Shown in pieces: positions 49,001-58,390 of a stretch of 64,000 bases of DNA (positions are counted from its first letter, which is position 1; each line of letters starts with the position of its first letter). Below the pieces are notes generated by a model. That model worked only from the letters and a program-made list of their open reading frames with translations, had not been told where the DNA came from and searched no databases. This stretch comes from Argopecten irradians (lineage: Eukaryota > Mollusca > Bivalvia > Pectinida > Pectinidae). The translations under genes and the position numbers were made by a program. Where the stretch lies: assembly GCF_041381155.1 (NCBI RefSeq), contig NC_091139.1, positions 9,300,383-9,364,382 of the forward strand, written 5' to 3'.

Positions 49001-52000
49001 AATCATATCGAAACAAGAAACACTACATCTATTAAAGGTAATACATACCCAAATCTGGGATCCGTTTTGCGAGTGCGATGGCTTGAGCCAAAGCAGTCGC
49101 GCCTGGTAGAAGCTTCATCATATTTTCTGTTCGTCTTAGGTAAAAAATGATATTTTTTTATGTAAGGATAAAACATTAATATATATAAAATATATTTAAA
49201 TGAAACTTGAATATATTTGTATATTATGGAGATAGAACACAAAAATCTGAGAGTACTCTAACATAAACCACAAAGTGGTTCATGATGAGAGTATACTCAA
49301 ATGTTGGTGCTATGTCTTCATGACATAAAAAATATAACTTAATCCTTTTTATTTAACAATTTTACCAGTAACTCCACTTTTCTTTTAGAACGTAATACGT
49401 TGCTGTATCAACCAATAAAATGCGACGTCCTATTTAACGTTTTGAGCTGATACCATAATAATCTAAGCCATCGATTGATTCGCTTTTCATCCAACAAAAA
49501 GAGGTTTAAAAAATCAAAAAGATATACATGTATATTTATAAGTTGTTTTTTTAAATAACCAGTATACTATACCTGTCAACTTTAGATTTCCCCAGGATCT
49601 CCAAAGTGCATCGGTCCGAGATATCAGTAAGTTTCATTGGTGCTGATTCATTGTCGTCTCTTACCCTAAAACGAACTTCAAAGCAGTGTCCTAGTTTGTC
49701 CACTTTTCTTTTTCTCATATGTGTAAATTCGCCATGGCCAATCCATATCCTATTTTCATCAGCAATTCGGCCTTGAATAGACTGACATGTCGGCACATTT
49801 ACTCTTCTACGAACAGGACAGCGAATGCAAAAATAATTCGAACACACTATATCCTTAAATTCTTCTGTCTTTTTTACATCTCTGATACTTCTATCATCTG
49901 AACTTTCTTCTCTGCCTTCTTTAAAAAGCTCCAGTTCTGTGTTCCCGAATTCTATTTCTCTCATTCTGCAGTAATGAATATTTAGAAAGAATGTACCATT
50001 ACGACCTTCAAACTTTAATGGTATGCCACAAACAGTTGCCGATTCTTCATTCCTCACAGAATTCGTTGCAGATTCCATCTCAATGATGGGCATCCATGAT
50101 TCGATATAGGAATTAACGTTTTTGTATGTCGGTTTGGATGGTACAGTTGAATGTCGTGCAAGGAACTTGACAGGGTTGGATGTGTGCTGCAAACAGAACG
50201 ACAGATTCGGTGTCATGTGAAACAGTTGTATATTTGGACATAGTGTCCCTCTGTCGAAGTTTGATGTCATTTGAACAGCAACCGTTTGGTTAAGGTGAAA
50301 TGGAAGCTTGAACTTGCACCTTGGATTAACATACACACTAGATTCGTTCTCGCAGCTTACATCTTGTACTGCATTCAGACATGATTTCACGTATTTGCGA
50401 GTTGCGCCGAACATTATATCGTTTTCAGTTTCTTCGATGGTTTGAAGGAGTCCGTCGTTGTCCTCTCTGTTTAGAAGCTGAGTTAACATTTCTACCCATG
50501 CCGTATATTTAAGGAAAGTGCTCCTCTGATGTGGGTCAATGCTCTCTTCAGCCGAATCATCAGTTTCTTTATTTTCGGTACTCCGATTCTTTATCCGTAG
50601 ACCTTTGTGAAGAAATATTCGTCTTTGCCACATAACAGAAGTAAGATCTCTCTTTTCTTTTGTATTCTGGATGATATCTAAATCCTCACTCTGTTGTGGC
50701 TGTGAACACACTTCTAGAAGTCTGAATTTCAGCATGCGGTTTTGCTTTGGAACATGTTGTATTCCAGGAAAATGCAATATCACCCCTTCATCAGACATAT
50801 CTTCGACAAATCCTACCAACTTTTGCGGACGACTTTTAAGCTTTGTTGATAACAGTAACAGCTTACTTTGCTTCTGATAAGTTTTTGTCCGCTGGCGTAC
50901 CTGATTCATGTTGTTGCAAATATCGTCTATTTCTTCTTCAGTGTAAGGTAGATTCTCCTCCCCATCTAAAACTGCATGAAGAAGCCGGTGGATTACAATG
51001 TCAACATACCTTCGGATAGGAGAAGTGAAATGGACATAGTTTTCCATACCAAGTGAAAAGTGACCTCCGTTTACTTTTGTTACATTTTCAGATCTGGCAC
51101 GTTGGTAGCAAGCAGTCTCTTGAAAAGATATCCACTCCTGCAGCGCAAAGCTCTGCTGAGGGTGAAGGTCGTCACATCCCATCAGTTGCCTGACACGTTC
51201 AATTTTACCATTTTTCGCAGCATCGACAACGGCCTTCCATACCCAAGTTTGAACTGGTATCAAACGAGTCCATCTGGCATTTGGAACGTTTGCAATGGTC
51301 ATCGTTCTCGGGCCGGAAGCAGTGCTTAATTTCAAATCTTGCAAAGCAACGATGATATCTGCTAAATAGGTATTTTTATTCAGCCAGGATGCGAGGGTTT
51401 CTTCGCAAGGATTATCTTGACATCTCAAAGGAACGACACCACTGCATTCCTTCTCGAGAAATTGACCAACACCATGGTTGGCCATGATCATAAACTCTTC
51501 TACTAAATTGTGGGCGTCGATATTCTGTACGATATCGTTTGCATCGAGTGCATAGTCAAATTCTACCGGATATGAATTTAATGCACCTTTTAGGCGGTCA
51601 ATACGTCTGTGCCGAGCTAGCATGTTCAAATATTTTATGTCTCGATAAAGGCGAGCTGGAGAACGATCAGGACAGGTGCTGTTAATGATATCCTGGACTT
51701 CTTTGTAGGTAAAGCGGTGTTTAGTCTGTATCAAAGTACGGCAAATTTTTGGTGTTCCTTCTATTATACCATTTGCTTTCATAGTAAAAAATATCGAGAT
51801 GGCAGCGCGTTTTTGATTTGGAAGTAGACTTAGCCTATCCTGACTGAGTGGTTCTGGAAACATATGAAGGCTTCTTGCCATTGGAATCGAGTAATAGGTG
51901 GAGCACCTAGATCGCGCCTCTCTATCGATATCGCTGTCCAGAGGAATAGTTGCTGATACATCAGAAATGTGAACTCCAACTGAGAATGTATCCTCCCTTA

Positions 52001-55000
52001 TCTTCTCCACACTAAGGGCATCGTCCAAATCTCTGGAATTCGGTGGGTCTATAGTGAACGCATAGACTTTGCATGTTAGGTCTTCCCGTGAACTACTTGG
52101 AACTTCGCGTGATCCGTTTTTAATAATGCCCTGTACCTCTCTGACAGTAGACTCTTTATAAAGCGTAGGCACTTGGTTCTGGATACCAATAAGTTTCAAT
52201 CCTGTCCCTATATCATCTGTGCGGATCACACCTATGACTGCCCCACGCGGATATACATATTTCTCTCCCCAGGTCAGGTAACACACAATAAACCGGTATT
52301 GATGCCTCTCTTCTGGTCTGATATCCTGTATATATGTAAATTGCAGTTTTCCTCTAGATTCCATATACTTATAAACTTCTACTTTGTACATCATCTGTCT
52401 AGGAAATTTCTTTTTTATATTAGTGTTTAGAACGCTTATTTTCGGTATCGTCTTGCATACCGGTAGCATCAAGTTGCCCTGGTGTGGATCCGGTGTTGCT
52501 ATGAAAACAGGATGTTCAACATCTCTATGTCTCACACGTTCATAAATCCCTACCACTTTCCCATAGGCATCCGCTTCTTGTTTTTCTGTCATGCGATCAG
52601 ACGTTCCGTCTTTTCTATTCTTACGTTTAAGTATCTCAACGATGACCTTGTCCTCTGTAAAGGCCTGTCCGCATTTAGATCTACCTAGAATTTCTATCGT
52701 TTCCAGGTTTTTTCTTGGGTTCAGAAGGGTTGCCACTGCGCGATGTGCCGACTGTATATTAAGTTTACAAATAACGTACGTGCTAGGATTAGCTTTGCAT
52801 AATTCCACACATTTCGGTACAGAATCTAAAGTATAAAAATTTGCTCTCTTGAGTGAGTCAGAAGCCTTTATAAATTTATCCATGTATTCATCCGATAATT
52901 CAACGCCGTCAGTCAGAATATTCGTATCAAATATATCTTTATCAGAATGTAGAGAGTTGCTGTCCTCGAAGTCATACTTGTTGCAACTTCTTTCAAACCA
53001 CGTCTCAGTGTCATCTTCAATTTCAATATTTCCTTCTTCTTCCACCTCCAGATCAGAGTCCACGACATCGTCTTCCTCCTCATCGAATCGGAACGAGGAA
53101 ATCGAAGCTGCATCAGACTCTGTTGCCAAAGAAAATAACTTCCATTCCTCCGAATGACGCTGAGAACTATATCTTCGACAATTAGTCTTGTAAGCTGTGA
53201 GGGAAAAAGACGTTTTTAAAATGTGTCTAAAATCGATCATCTTAGTACTTTTTATCAAGATTAGGATCACAATAAAGCATCGATAAATTCATTAATCTCT
53301 CAATTTCAGTTTTAAAAAATTCGGCTTTATTGTGCAGTATAATTTATTTTTATATTTGTTACATTGTCTCGCATCGCCATGATTGATATTCATTGCCAGT
53401 TTACAATATTTTTAATTCAATTCATTAAAAAATTAATCATGTATTTTCTTTGAAAGAATATAATTTGCTTTGGTAACTTATTTCAAAAGGAAATATTTTT
53501 CATTGTTGGTATTTTCTTCATTATTTCGTCTTATTTTACAACTGTGCATACTAACATATATTACATAATACTTCCAATTCTTGTAATAGGTGACAAACAA
53601 TAAATATCTCTCACATTTCCGGATTTACAGACCAACATTTAAAGTCCAATTTTGTTTTTTGTAATATTTTTATTTTCAAAATAATACCAAATTGTGCCAA
53701 ATAATTGAGTTGAAAACCTAATGACGATATTAGTTATGGACCAATACAGAAGGTATTTCTGTGTGTTATAAAGGTGAGGGAAATACTCCACGCATGTATA
53801 AAACCATACACGAGGATCGCTTTGTGCAACATTTGACCTCAGACATGTCTGCCAACCTATACATATTGACAGGTGCAAAATCATCCTTGTTTTATTGACT
53901 TTTTTGAAGAGTCTTTGTAGCAATTAGTCAAATCTTTAAATTCAAATCATAACCTTATATGTATCTTAAATTTGTCAAATGAAAACGGTAAGCGAGTTAC
54001 CGTTTAAAACCAATTACCGTACAGCCGGTTATTTTCGCTTGGACAATATTTTCGCGATTTTGCGAGATTGCTGTAATCGGGGATATTTGATCCGCGAAAT
54101 ATTTAAGGAATTGATTTTTTTATTTTGTTGAGGTTATGAGGGTATAATGATAATGGACCCCGTGTACATTTTATATAGCCTGGGTTCGCCGGTGTTACAT
54201 AATTTAGACGTGTTCCATTAGCATTATACCCTCATAACTTCAACAAAATAAAAAGATATTCCTTATATTTACAGTTTTTTACACAAATTAATATTATTAA
54301 TTTTCGCTACAGTTGTATTTTTTTTTAAATAGCCATATTTTTTCTCTACCGTCATCGTCAACGAATACGATTGTTCAGCTGATTGTTATCAAATCATTCA
54401 TACGTTCCCACCAAAAGTGGGGTCATGACCCCACGTTGCTACGCCAGCGACTATTCCCGTTACAATAAAATCGCCGCACGTGTTGTACTATCATTATACA
54501 CTGATAATGATAATACTAGAAAGCATGGTTATTGACCTTGTCAGTGAAAACTGTAAATATTAAGAAATGGTTAAATCATTATTCTTCTAAAGCCCGATCA
54601 AAGCAAGATTTTGGCGTTTTATATCAAATCGTGAAATCGACTCGCTAAAACAACCAACTTTACGGTATTCGAATAAGGTTTAAGCACACATTTTTGCACG
54701 AGACGAGACCATTCAATGCAACTACACAAGTGAAGCGAGTCACGAGCTCGTTTTAGAAGTATAAGAAAAAGGGTTGTCTTTAAACTTATCAATTGTATGG
54801 ATACAAATGTGTGTTCATGGTCGTCGGAATGAATAAAAAAAAATTGTGTAATTCATTTTTTATTTCAAATGTCATATATGTTTCATAAGGGTGAATATTG
54901 TCAAAATATTCATTCACTGGAATTTATTCAGAATAACCCTCTCCTGTCAGTCAGATTGACGTTATTATGTGGGGATGTACAACATGTAGAAACAAAATAA

Positions 55001-55194
55001 CTTCATAAGTAATATTGATGTTTACTTTGTAGAATGATTTTTTTGTTTTTGCTTTTAAGAAACATAATGGGGCGTTAATTTTATGGAGCGTATAGCTTGG
55101 GATATGTTTTGTAAATAACTATACTCAAACCGGTTTAAGATTTACCTTGGGTGATTGTCTTGCCCGTCTTCACACAGTCAGCGTAACTCATCAC
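42825..55194 (-). CDS. HELZ2: HELZ2-like RNB ribonuclease / SF1 helicase
   Basis: Ten minus-strand exons keep frame at every junction and total 5,433 bp (1,810 aa plus stop): 55146-55194, 49573-53194, 49049-49134, 48534-48671, 47507-47644, 45715-46355, 45014-45268, 43905-44064, 43544-43711, 42825-43000. The order is a short Cys/His-containing N-terminal part, an acidic stretch, a cold-shock/RNB exoribonuclease module, a long HELZ2-type linker, a UPF1-like SF1 helicase, and an Arg/Pro/Ser-rich tail. This is the RNB-plus-second-helicase half of HELZ2, a vertebrate interferon-induced antiviral factor and nuclear-receptor coactivator. The catalytic residues visible in both enzymes are intact. The first helicase of vertebrate HELZ2 is not seen; the gene instead seems to begin with repeated exons further right. 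Introns hold a MITE (47207) and nested elements (54015). Confidence 0.88.
43544..43711 (-). CDS. HELZ2: HELZ2-like exon: helicase motifs V-VI
   Basis: The exon opens inside the motif V region (GSEYDYVIFSTVRS) and carries motif VI (QINVALTRARRGLIIIG) with both Arg of the ATP-sensing finger. Phase 1 to 1, donor GTGAGT. Confidence 0.92.
43905..44064 (-). CDS. HELZ2: HELZ2-like exon: helicase motif IV region
   Basis: Acceptor TTTCTTTTTGCAG. ISHIQIITQYNSQRHAIKEA is the UPF1-type 'I.vITpY..Q' strand, and KISTVVKSQG leads into motif V across the next intron. 160 bp, phase 0 to 1. Confidence 0.92.
45014..45268 (-). CDS. HELZ2: HELZ2-like exon: YRM|NP and domain 2A start
   Basis: It continues the split motif YRM|NPKICEFPSETFYDGKL, which is normally YRMHP in this family; here Asn replaces His. 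255 bp, phase 0 to 0, donor GTATGT. Confidence 0.92.
45715..46355 (-). CDS. HELZ2: HELZ2-like exon: motifs II and III
   Basis: 641 bp. It contains a Walker B of the DE-C-G type (QCIIDECGMCTEPE), motif III (VLIGDHKQLQPII) and the start of YRM at the 3' end. The acceptor TTTTGAAG is weak but is the choice that keeps the frame; the nearby CAG would give a stop. Confidence 0.92.
47207..47393. mobile_element. Long-inverted-repeat MITE, copy 3 of 3 (intact)
   Basis: The best copy: about 187 bp, left end ATTCCGTCTTTGCATATTAC, right end the complement (TATACAAATTCGGAAT), with GGGTAGGTATCGATTGTTAC inverted across the middle and a GTCATTATTTTGTGAGCGC core. It lies in a HELZ2-like intron between the Walker A and Walker B exons. 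Confidence 0.85.
47507..47644 (-). CDS. HELZ2: HELZ2-like exon: Walker A second half and motif Ia
   Basis: It completes the P-loop GPPG|TGKT across a phase-1 intron, then RRQLVFCGPSNKSVDLVA as motif Ia. 138 bp, acceptor TAATACAG, donor GTAAGT. Confidence 0.92.
48534..48671 (-). CDS. HELZ2: HELZ2-like exon: Q motif and Walker A first half
   Basis: NNHQQQNAIENALTSRFSLI is the UPF1-like 'LN..Q..A...AL...f.liqGPPG' entry to the helicase core; the exon ends in GPPG at donor GTAGTA. 138 bp, phase 1 to 1. Confidence 0.92.
49049..49134 (-). CDS. HELZ2: HELZ2-like small linker exon
   Basis: 86 bp encoding TENMMKLLPGATALAQAIA and a short end, phase 2 to 1, acceptor TTACCTAAG, donor GTATGT. The frame fits both neighbours. 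No known motif. Confidence 0.75.
49573..53194 (-). CDS. HELZ2: HELZ2-like giant exon: CSD/RNB ribonuclease and linker
   Basis: One 3,622-bp exon (about 1,207 aa). The acceptor TCTTTTTCCCTCACAG sets its start; the apparent ATG further upstream is intronic. After an acidic stretch (FDEEEDDVVDSDLEVEEEGN) come cold-shock-like strands (CGQAFTEDKVIVEIL, GKVVGIYERV) and the RNB catalytic motif TIDPPNSRDLDDALS with its four Asp (about 52015-52060), then HISDVSATI, PEPLSQDRLSLLP and HFTSPIRRYVDIVIHRLLHA near 51020. RNB enzymes degrade RNA 3' to 5' with Mg ions. An S1-like strand set (LVGFVEDMSDEGVILHFPGI) and a HELZ2-type beta-rich linker follow. Donor GACAG|GTATAG, phase 2. Confidence 0.95.
53195..54014. 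other. HELZ2-like intron, unremarkable part
   Basis: AT-rich intron between the giant exon and the small exon at 55146. No exon was found in it. Confidence 0.45.
54015..54667. mobile_element. TACCGTA-ended element with a nested palindromic MITE
   Basis: Left end TACCGTACAGCCGGTTATTT and inverted right end (complement TACCGTAAAGTTGGTTGTTT). The left part has TTTTCGCGATTTTGCGAG, typical of a widespread class of invertebrate MITEs. The TAAGGAAT palindrome at 54104-54265 has inserted into it. It is in a HELZ2-like intron. Confidence 0.65.
54104..54265. mobile_element. Palindromic MITE, TAAGGAAT-ended, complete copy
   Basis: TAAGGAATTGATTTTTTTAT through GAGGTTATGAGGGTATAATG pairs with CATTATACCCTCATAACTTC through ATTCCTTA. 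About 162 bp. The half copy at 8881 belongs to the same subfamily. Confidence 0.88.
55146..55194 (-). CDS. HELZ2: HELZ2-like small 5' exon
   Basis: 49 bp, acceptor CATGTTAG, donor GTAAAT, phase 0 to 1, encoding VMSYADCVKTGKTITQ. It joins in frame to AYKTNCRRYSSQRHSEEW of the giant exon; the Cys/His spacing there recalls a degenerate HELZ-type CCCH finger. The internal ATG could be a start codon if the repeated exons upstream belong to another gene. Confidence 0.65.
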
Positions 55195-55844
55195 CTAACA
55201 TGGAATCAAACGGGGTGTTCTCTTACAAGGATGATATACTAAGTCATAACAATTAGAAAACACGATTGATAAACAAAACATATACCGGCGGTTAAGCATA
55301 TCGCCTTTTGAATTTTGCTTTTTAGTTTATGGTTGAACATTATTTTACTTCAAAACTAAATTTACAGACAATGGCTGTTATTCAGTATTCTTAGTAATTG
55401 CTACCGGGCCAGTTTCATAAACATTTCTTAAATCTAAGAAATTCCTTAATTTATTATTATCCATAGGAAAGCATTACAGAGGTTAATGAACAATACTAAG
55501 TTAAGGAAGTTTCCTTGACTTCTGTAATGTTTTTTATGGGAATCGTAAGTTAAGGAATACCTTCAGACGTCATTTAACATGATCTTACATACTTCCTAGG
55601 GAAATGTCCCACGAAACATCTATATATCAATATTCACCAAAATGTGATAATAGCTAAAGTTCGACTAAGAAGCCGCTATTCTGTAACCATGACATCAAAT
55701 GTTTTCGATTTATTCAGCAAACCTCAAAAACACTTTCATATTAATTTATATCTCATTTTTATTGAAGGATATATAAATTTCAACCAATCAGAAGTTTGGT
55801 TTAACCAAAACAAGACAATATCTCTATTTTGATTCTAGGGAAGG

Positions 55845-56078
55845 ACGACCATGTTAGTTGACGATTCGGAAGATTAAGAGTCACGAGCACCCCTGGGCCA
55901 TGATGAATGTGTGTAAAGCTTTAGTAAGATCAGTGCAATAATTGTTCAGGAATATGTCTGACTAAACCAATAATTAATGATAAAAACAGCAGTATTCATC
56001 TTAACATTTTATCTAACAAATCCAGAACAAAACTTTCTTTCAACTCTTTGATCATTTCTTTTTCTAATACACACATCA
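55845..56078. repeat. Remnant of a fourth exon-cassette unit
   Basis: This stretch (GGCCATGATGAATGTGTGTA, AAAAACAGCAGTA, TTGATCATTTCTTTTTCTAA) matches the intron next to the A exons at about 59085-59300, 61160-61390 and 63260-63470. Here the A exon is gone and the sequence passes directly into the 27-bp array. Confidence 0.75.
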
Positions 56079-56084
56079 ACAAAA

Positions 56085-58375
56085 TAGGGTACGTCTCTAA
56101 AGTAACTAACTATAATACAAGTATCCACCAGACTAACTACAATAAAAGTATCCACCAGACTAACTATAATACAAGTATCCACAAGACTAACTACATTACA
56201 AGTATCCACCAAACTAACAGAATACAAGTATCCACCAGGCTAACTATAATACAAGTATCCACCAAACTAATTACAATACAAGTATCCACCAGACTAACTA
56301 CATTACAAGTATCCACCAAACTAACAGAATACAAGTATCCACCAGACTAATTACAATACAAGTATTCACCGCACTAACTACAAAACAAGTATCCACCAGA
56401 CTAACTATAATACAAGTATCCACCAGACTAACTACATTACAAGTATCCACCAAACTAACAGAATACAAGTATCAACCAGACTAACTACAATACAAGTATT
56501 CACCGCACTAACTACAAAACAAGTATCCACCAGACTAACTATAATACAAGTATCCACCAGACTAACTATATTACAAGTATCCACCAAACTAACAGAATAC
56601 AAGTATCCACCAGACTAATTATAATACAAGTATCCACCAGACTAACTACATTATAAGTATCCACCAAACTAACAGAATACAAGTATCCACCAGATTAACT
56701 ATAATACAAGTATCCACCAAACTAACTATAATACAAGTATCCACCAAACTAACTATAATACAAGTATCCAATAGACTAACTGCATTACAAATATCCACCA
56801 GGCTAACAGAATACAAGTATCTACCAGGCTAACAGAATACAAGTATCCACCAAACTAACAGAATACAAGTTTCCACCAGACTAATTATAATACAAGTATC
56901 CACCAGACTAACTACATTATAAGTATCCACCAAACTAACAGAATACAAGTATCCACCAGACTAACTATAATACAAGTATCCACCAAACTAACTATAATAC
57001 AAGTATCCACTAGACTAACTGCATTACAAGTATCCACCAGGCTAACAGAATACAAGTATCTACCAGGCTAACAGAATACAAGTATCCACAAGACTAACTA
57101 TAATTCAAGTATCCACCAGACTAACAACATTACAAGCATCCACCAGACTAACTTTAATACAAGTATCCACCAGACTAACTATAATACAAGTATCCACCAG
57201 ACTAACTATAATACAAGTATCCATCAAACTAACAGAATACAAGTATCAACCAAACTAACTATAATACAAGTATCCACCAGACTTACTACATTACATGTAT
57301 CCACCAGGCTAAGAGAATACAAGTATCCACCAGACTAACTACAATACAAGTATCCACCAGACTAACTACATTACAAGTATCCACCAAAATATCAGAATAC
57401 AAGTATCCACCAGACTAACTACAATACAAGTATCCACCAGACTAACTACATTACAAGTATCCACCAAACTAACAGAATACAAGTATCCACCAGACTAACT
57501 ACATTACAAGTATCCACCAAACTAACTTTAATACAAGTATCCACCAAACTAACAGAATACAAATATCCACCAGACTAACTACAATACAAGTATCCACCAA
57601 ACTAACAGAATACAAGTGTCCACCAAACTAACTACATTACAAGTATCCACCAGACTAACAGAATACAAGTATCCACCAGACTAACTACAATACAAGTATC
57701 CACCAGACTAACTACATTACAAGTATCCACCAAAATATCAGAATACAAATATCCACCAGACTAACTACATTACAAGTATCCACCAAAATAACATAATACA
57801 AGTATCCACCAGACTAACTAAAATACAAGTATCCACCAGACTAACTATAATACAAGTATCCACCAGACTAACTACATTACAAGTATCCACCAAACTAACA
57901 GAATACAAGTATCCACCAGACTAACTACATTACAAGTATCCACCAAACTAACAGAATACAAGTATCCACCAGACTAACAGAATACAAGTATCCACTAGAC
58001 TAACTACAATACAAGTATCCACCAGAATAACTATAATACAAGTATCCACCAAACTAACTATAATACAAGTATCCACCAAACTAACAGAATACAAATATCC
58101 ACCAGACTAACTACAATACAAGTATCCACCAGAATAACTATAATACAAGTGTCCACCAAACTAACTACATTACAAGTATTCACCAGACTAACAGAATACA
58201 AGTATCCACCAGACTAACTACATTACAAGTATCCACCAGACTAACTACATTACAAGTATCCACCAGACAAACTATAATACAAGTATCCACCAGGCTAACT
58301 ACAATACAAGTATCCACCAAACTAACTACATTACAAGTATCTACCAGACTAACTGCGATACAAACATCCGCCAGA
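56085..58375. repeat. 27-bp minisatellite, about 85 copies
   Basis: Unit ACAAGTATCCACCAGACTAA plus CTATAAT or CTACATT, with a shorter 24-bp form ending ACAGAAT. It ends about 12 bases from the donor of exon D1 (58391). The equivalent places in the other two units (60310-60396 and 62400-62485) hold only three to four copies, so the expansion is recent and specific to one unit. Confidence 0.97.
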
Positions 58376-58390
58376 TTAACGTGTACTTAC

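Noticed and set aside
52849-53157. Ser-rich plus-strand frame
   Set aside because: Antisense of the acidic stretch of the giant HELZ2-like exon.
53195-53270. Extra N-terminal residues before the giant exon
   Set aside because: A strong acceptor (TCTTTTTCCCTCACAG) sits inside this stretch and the phase fits the upstream exon, so the ATG at 53270 is intronic.
56009-56350. Frames reading SLVDTC and STRLTI repeats
   Set aside because: Generated by the 27-bp minisatellite, a multiple of three.
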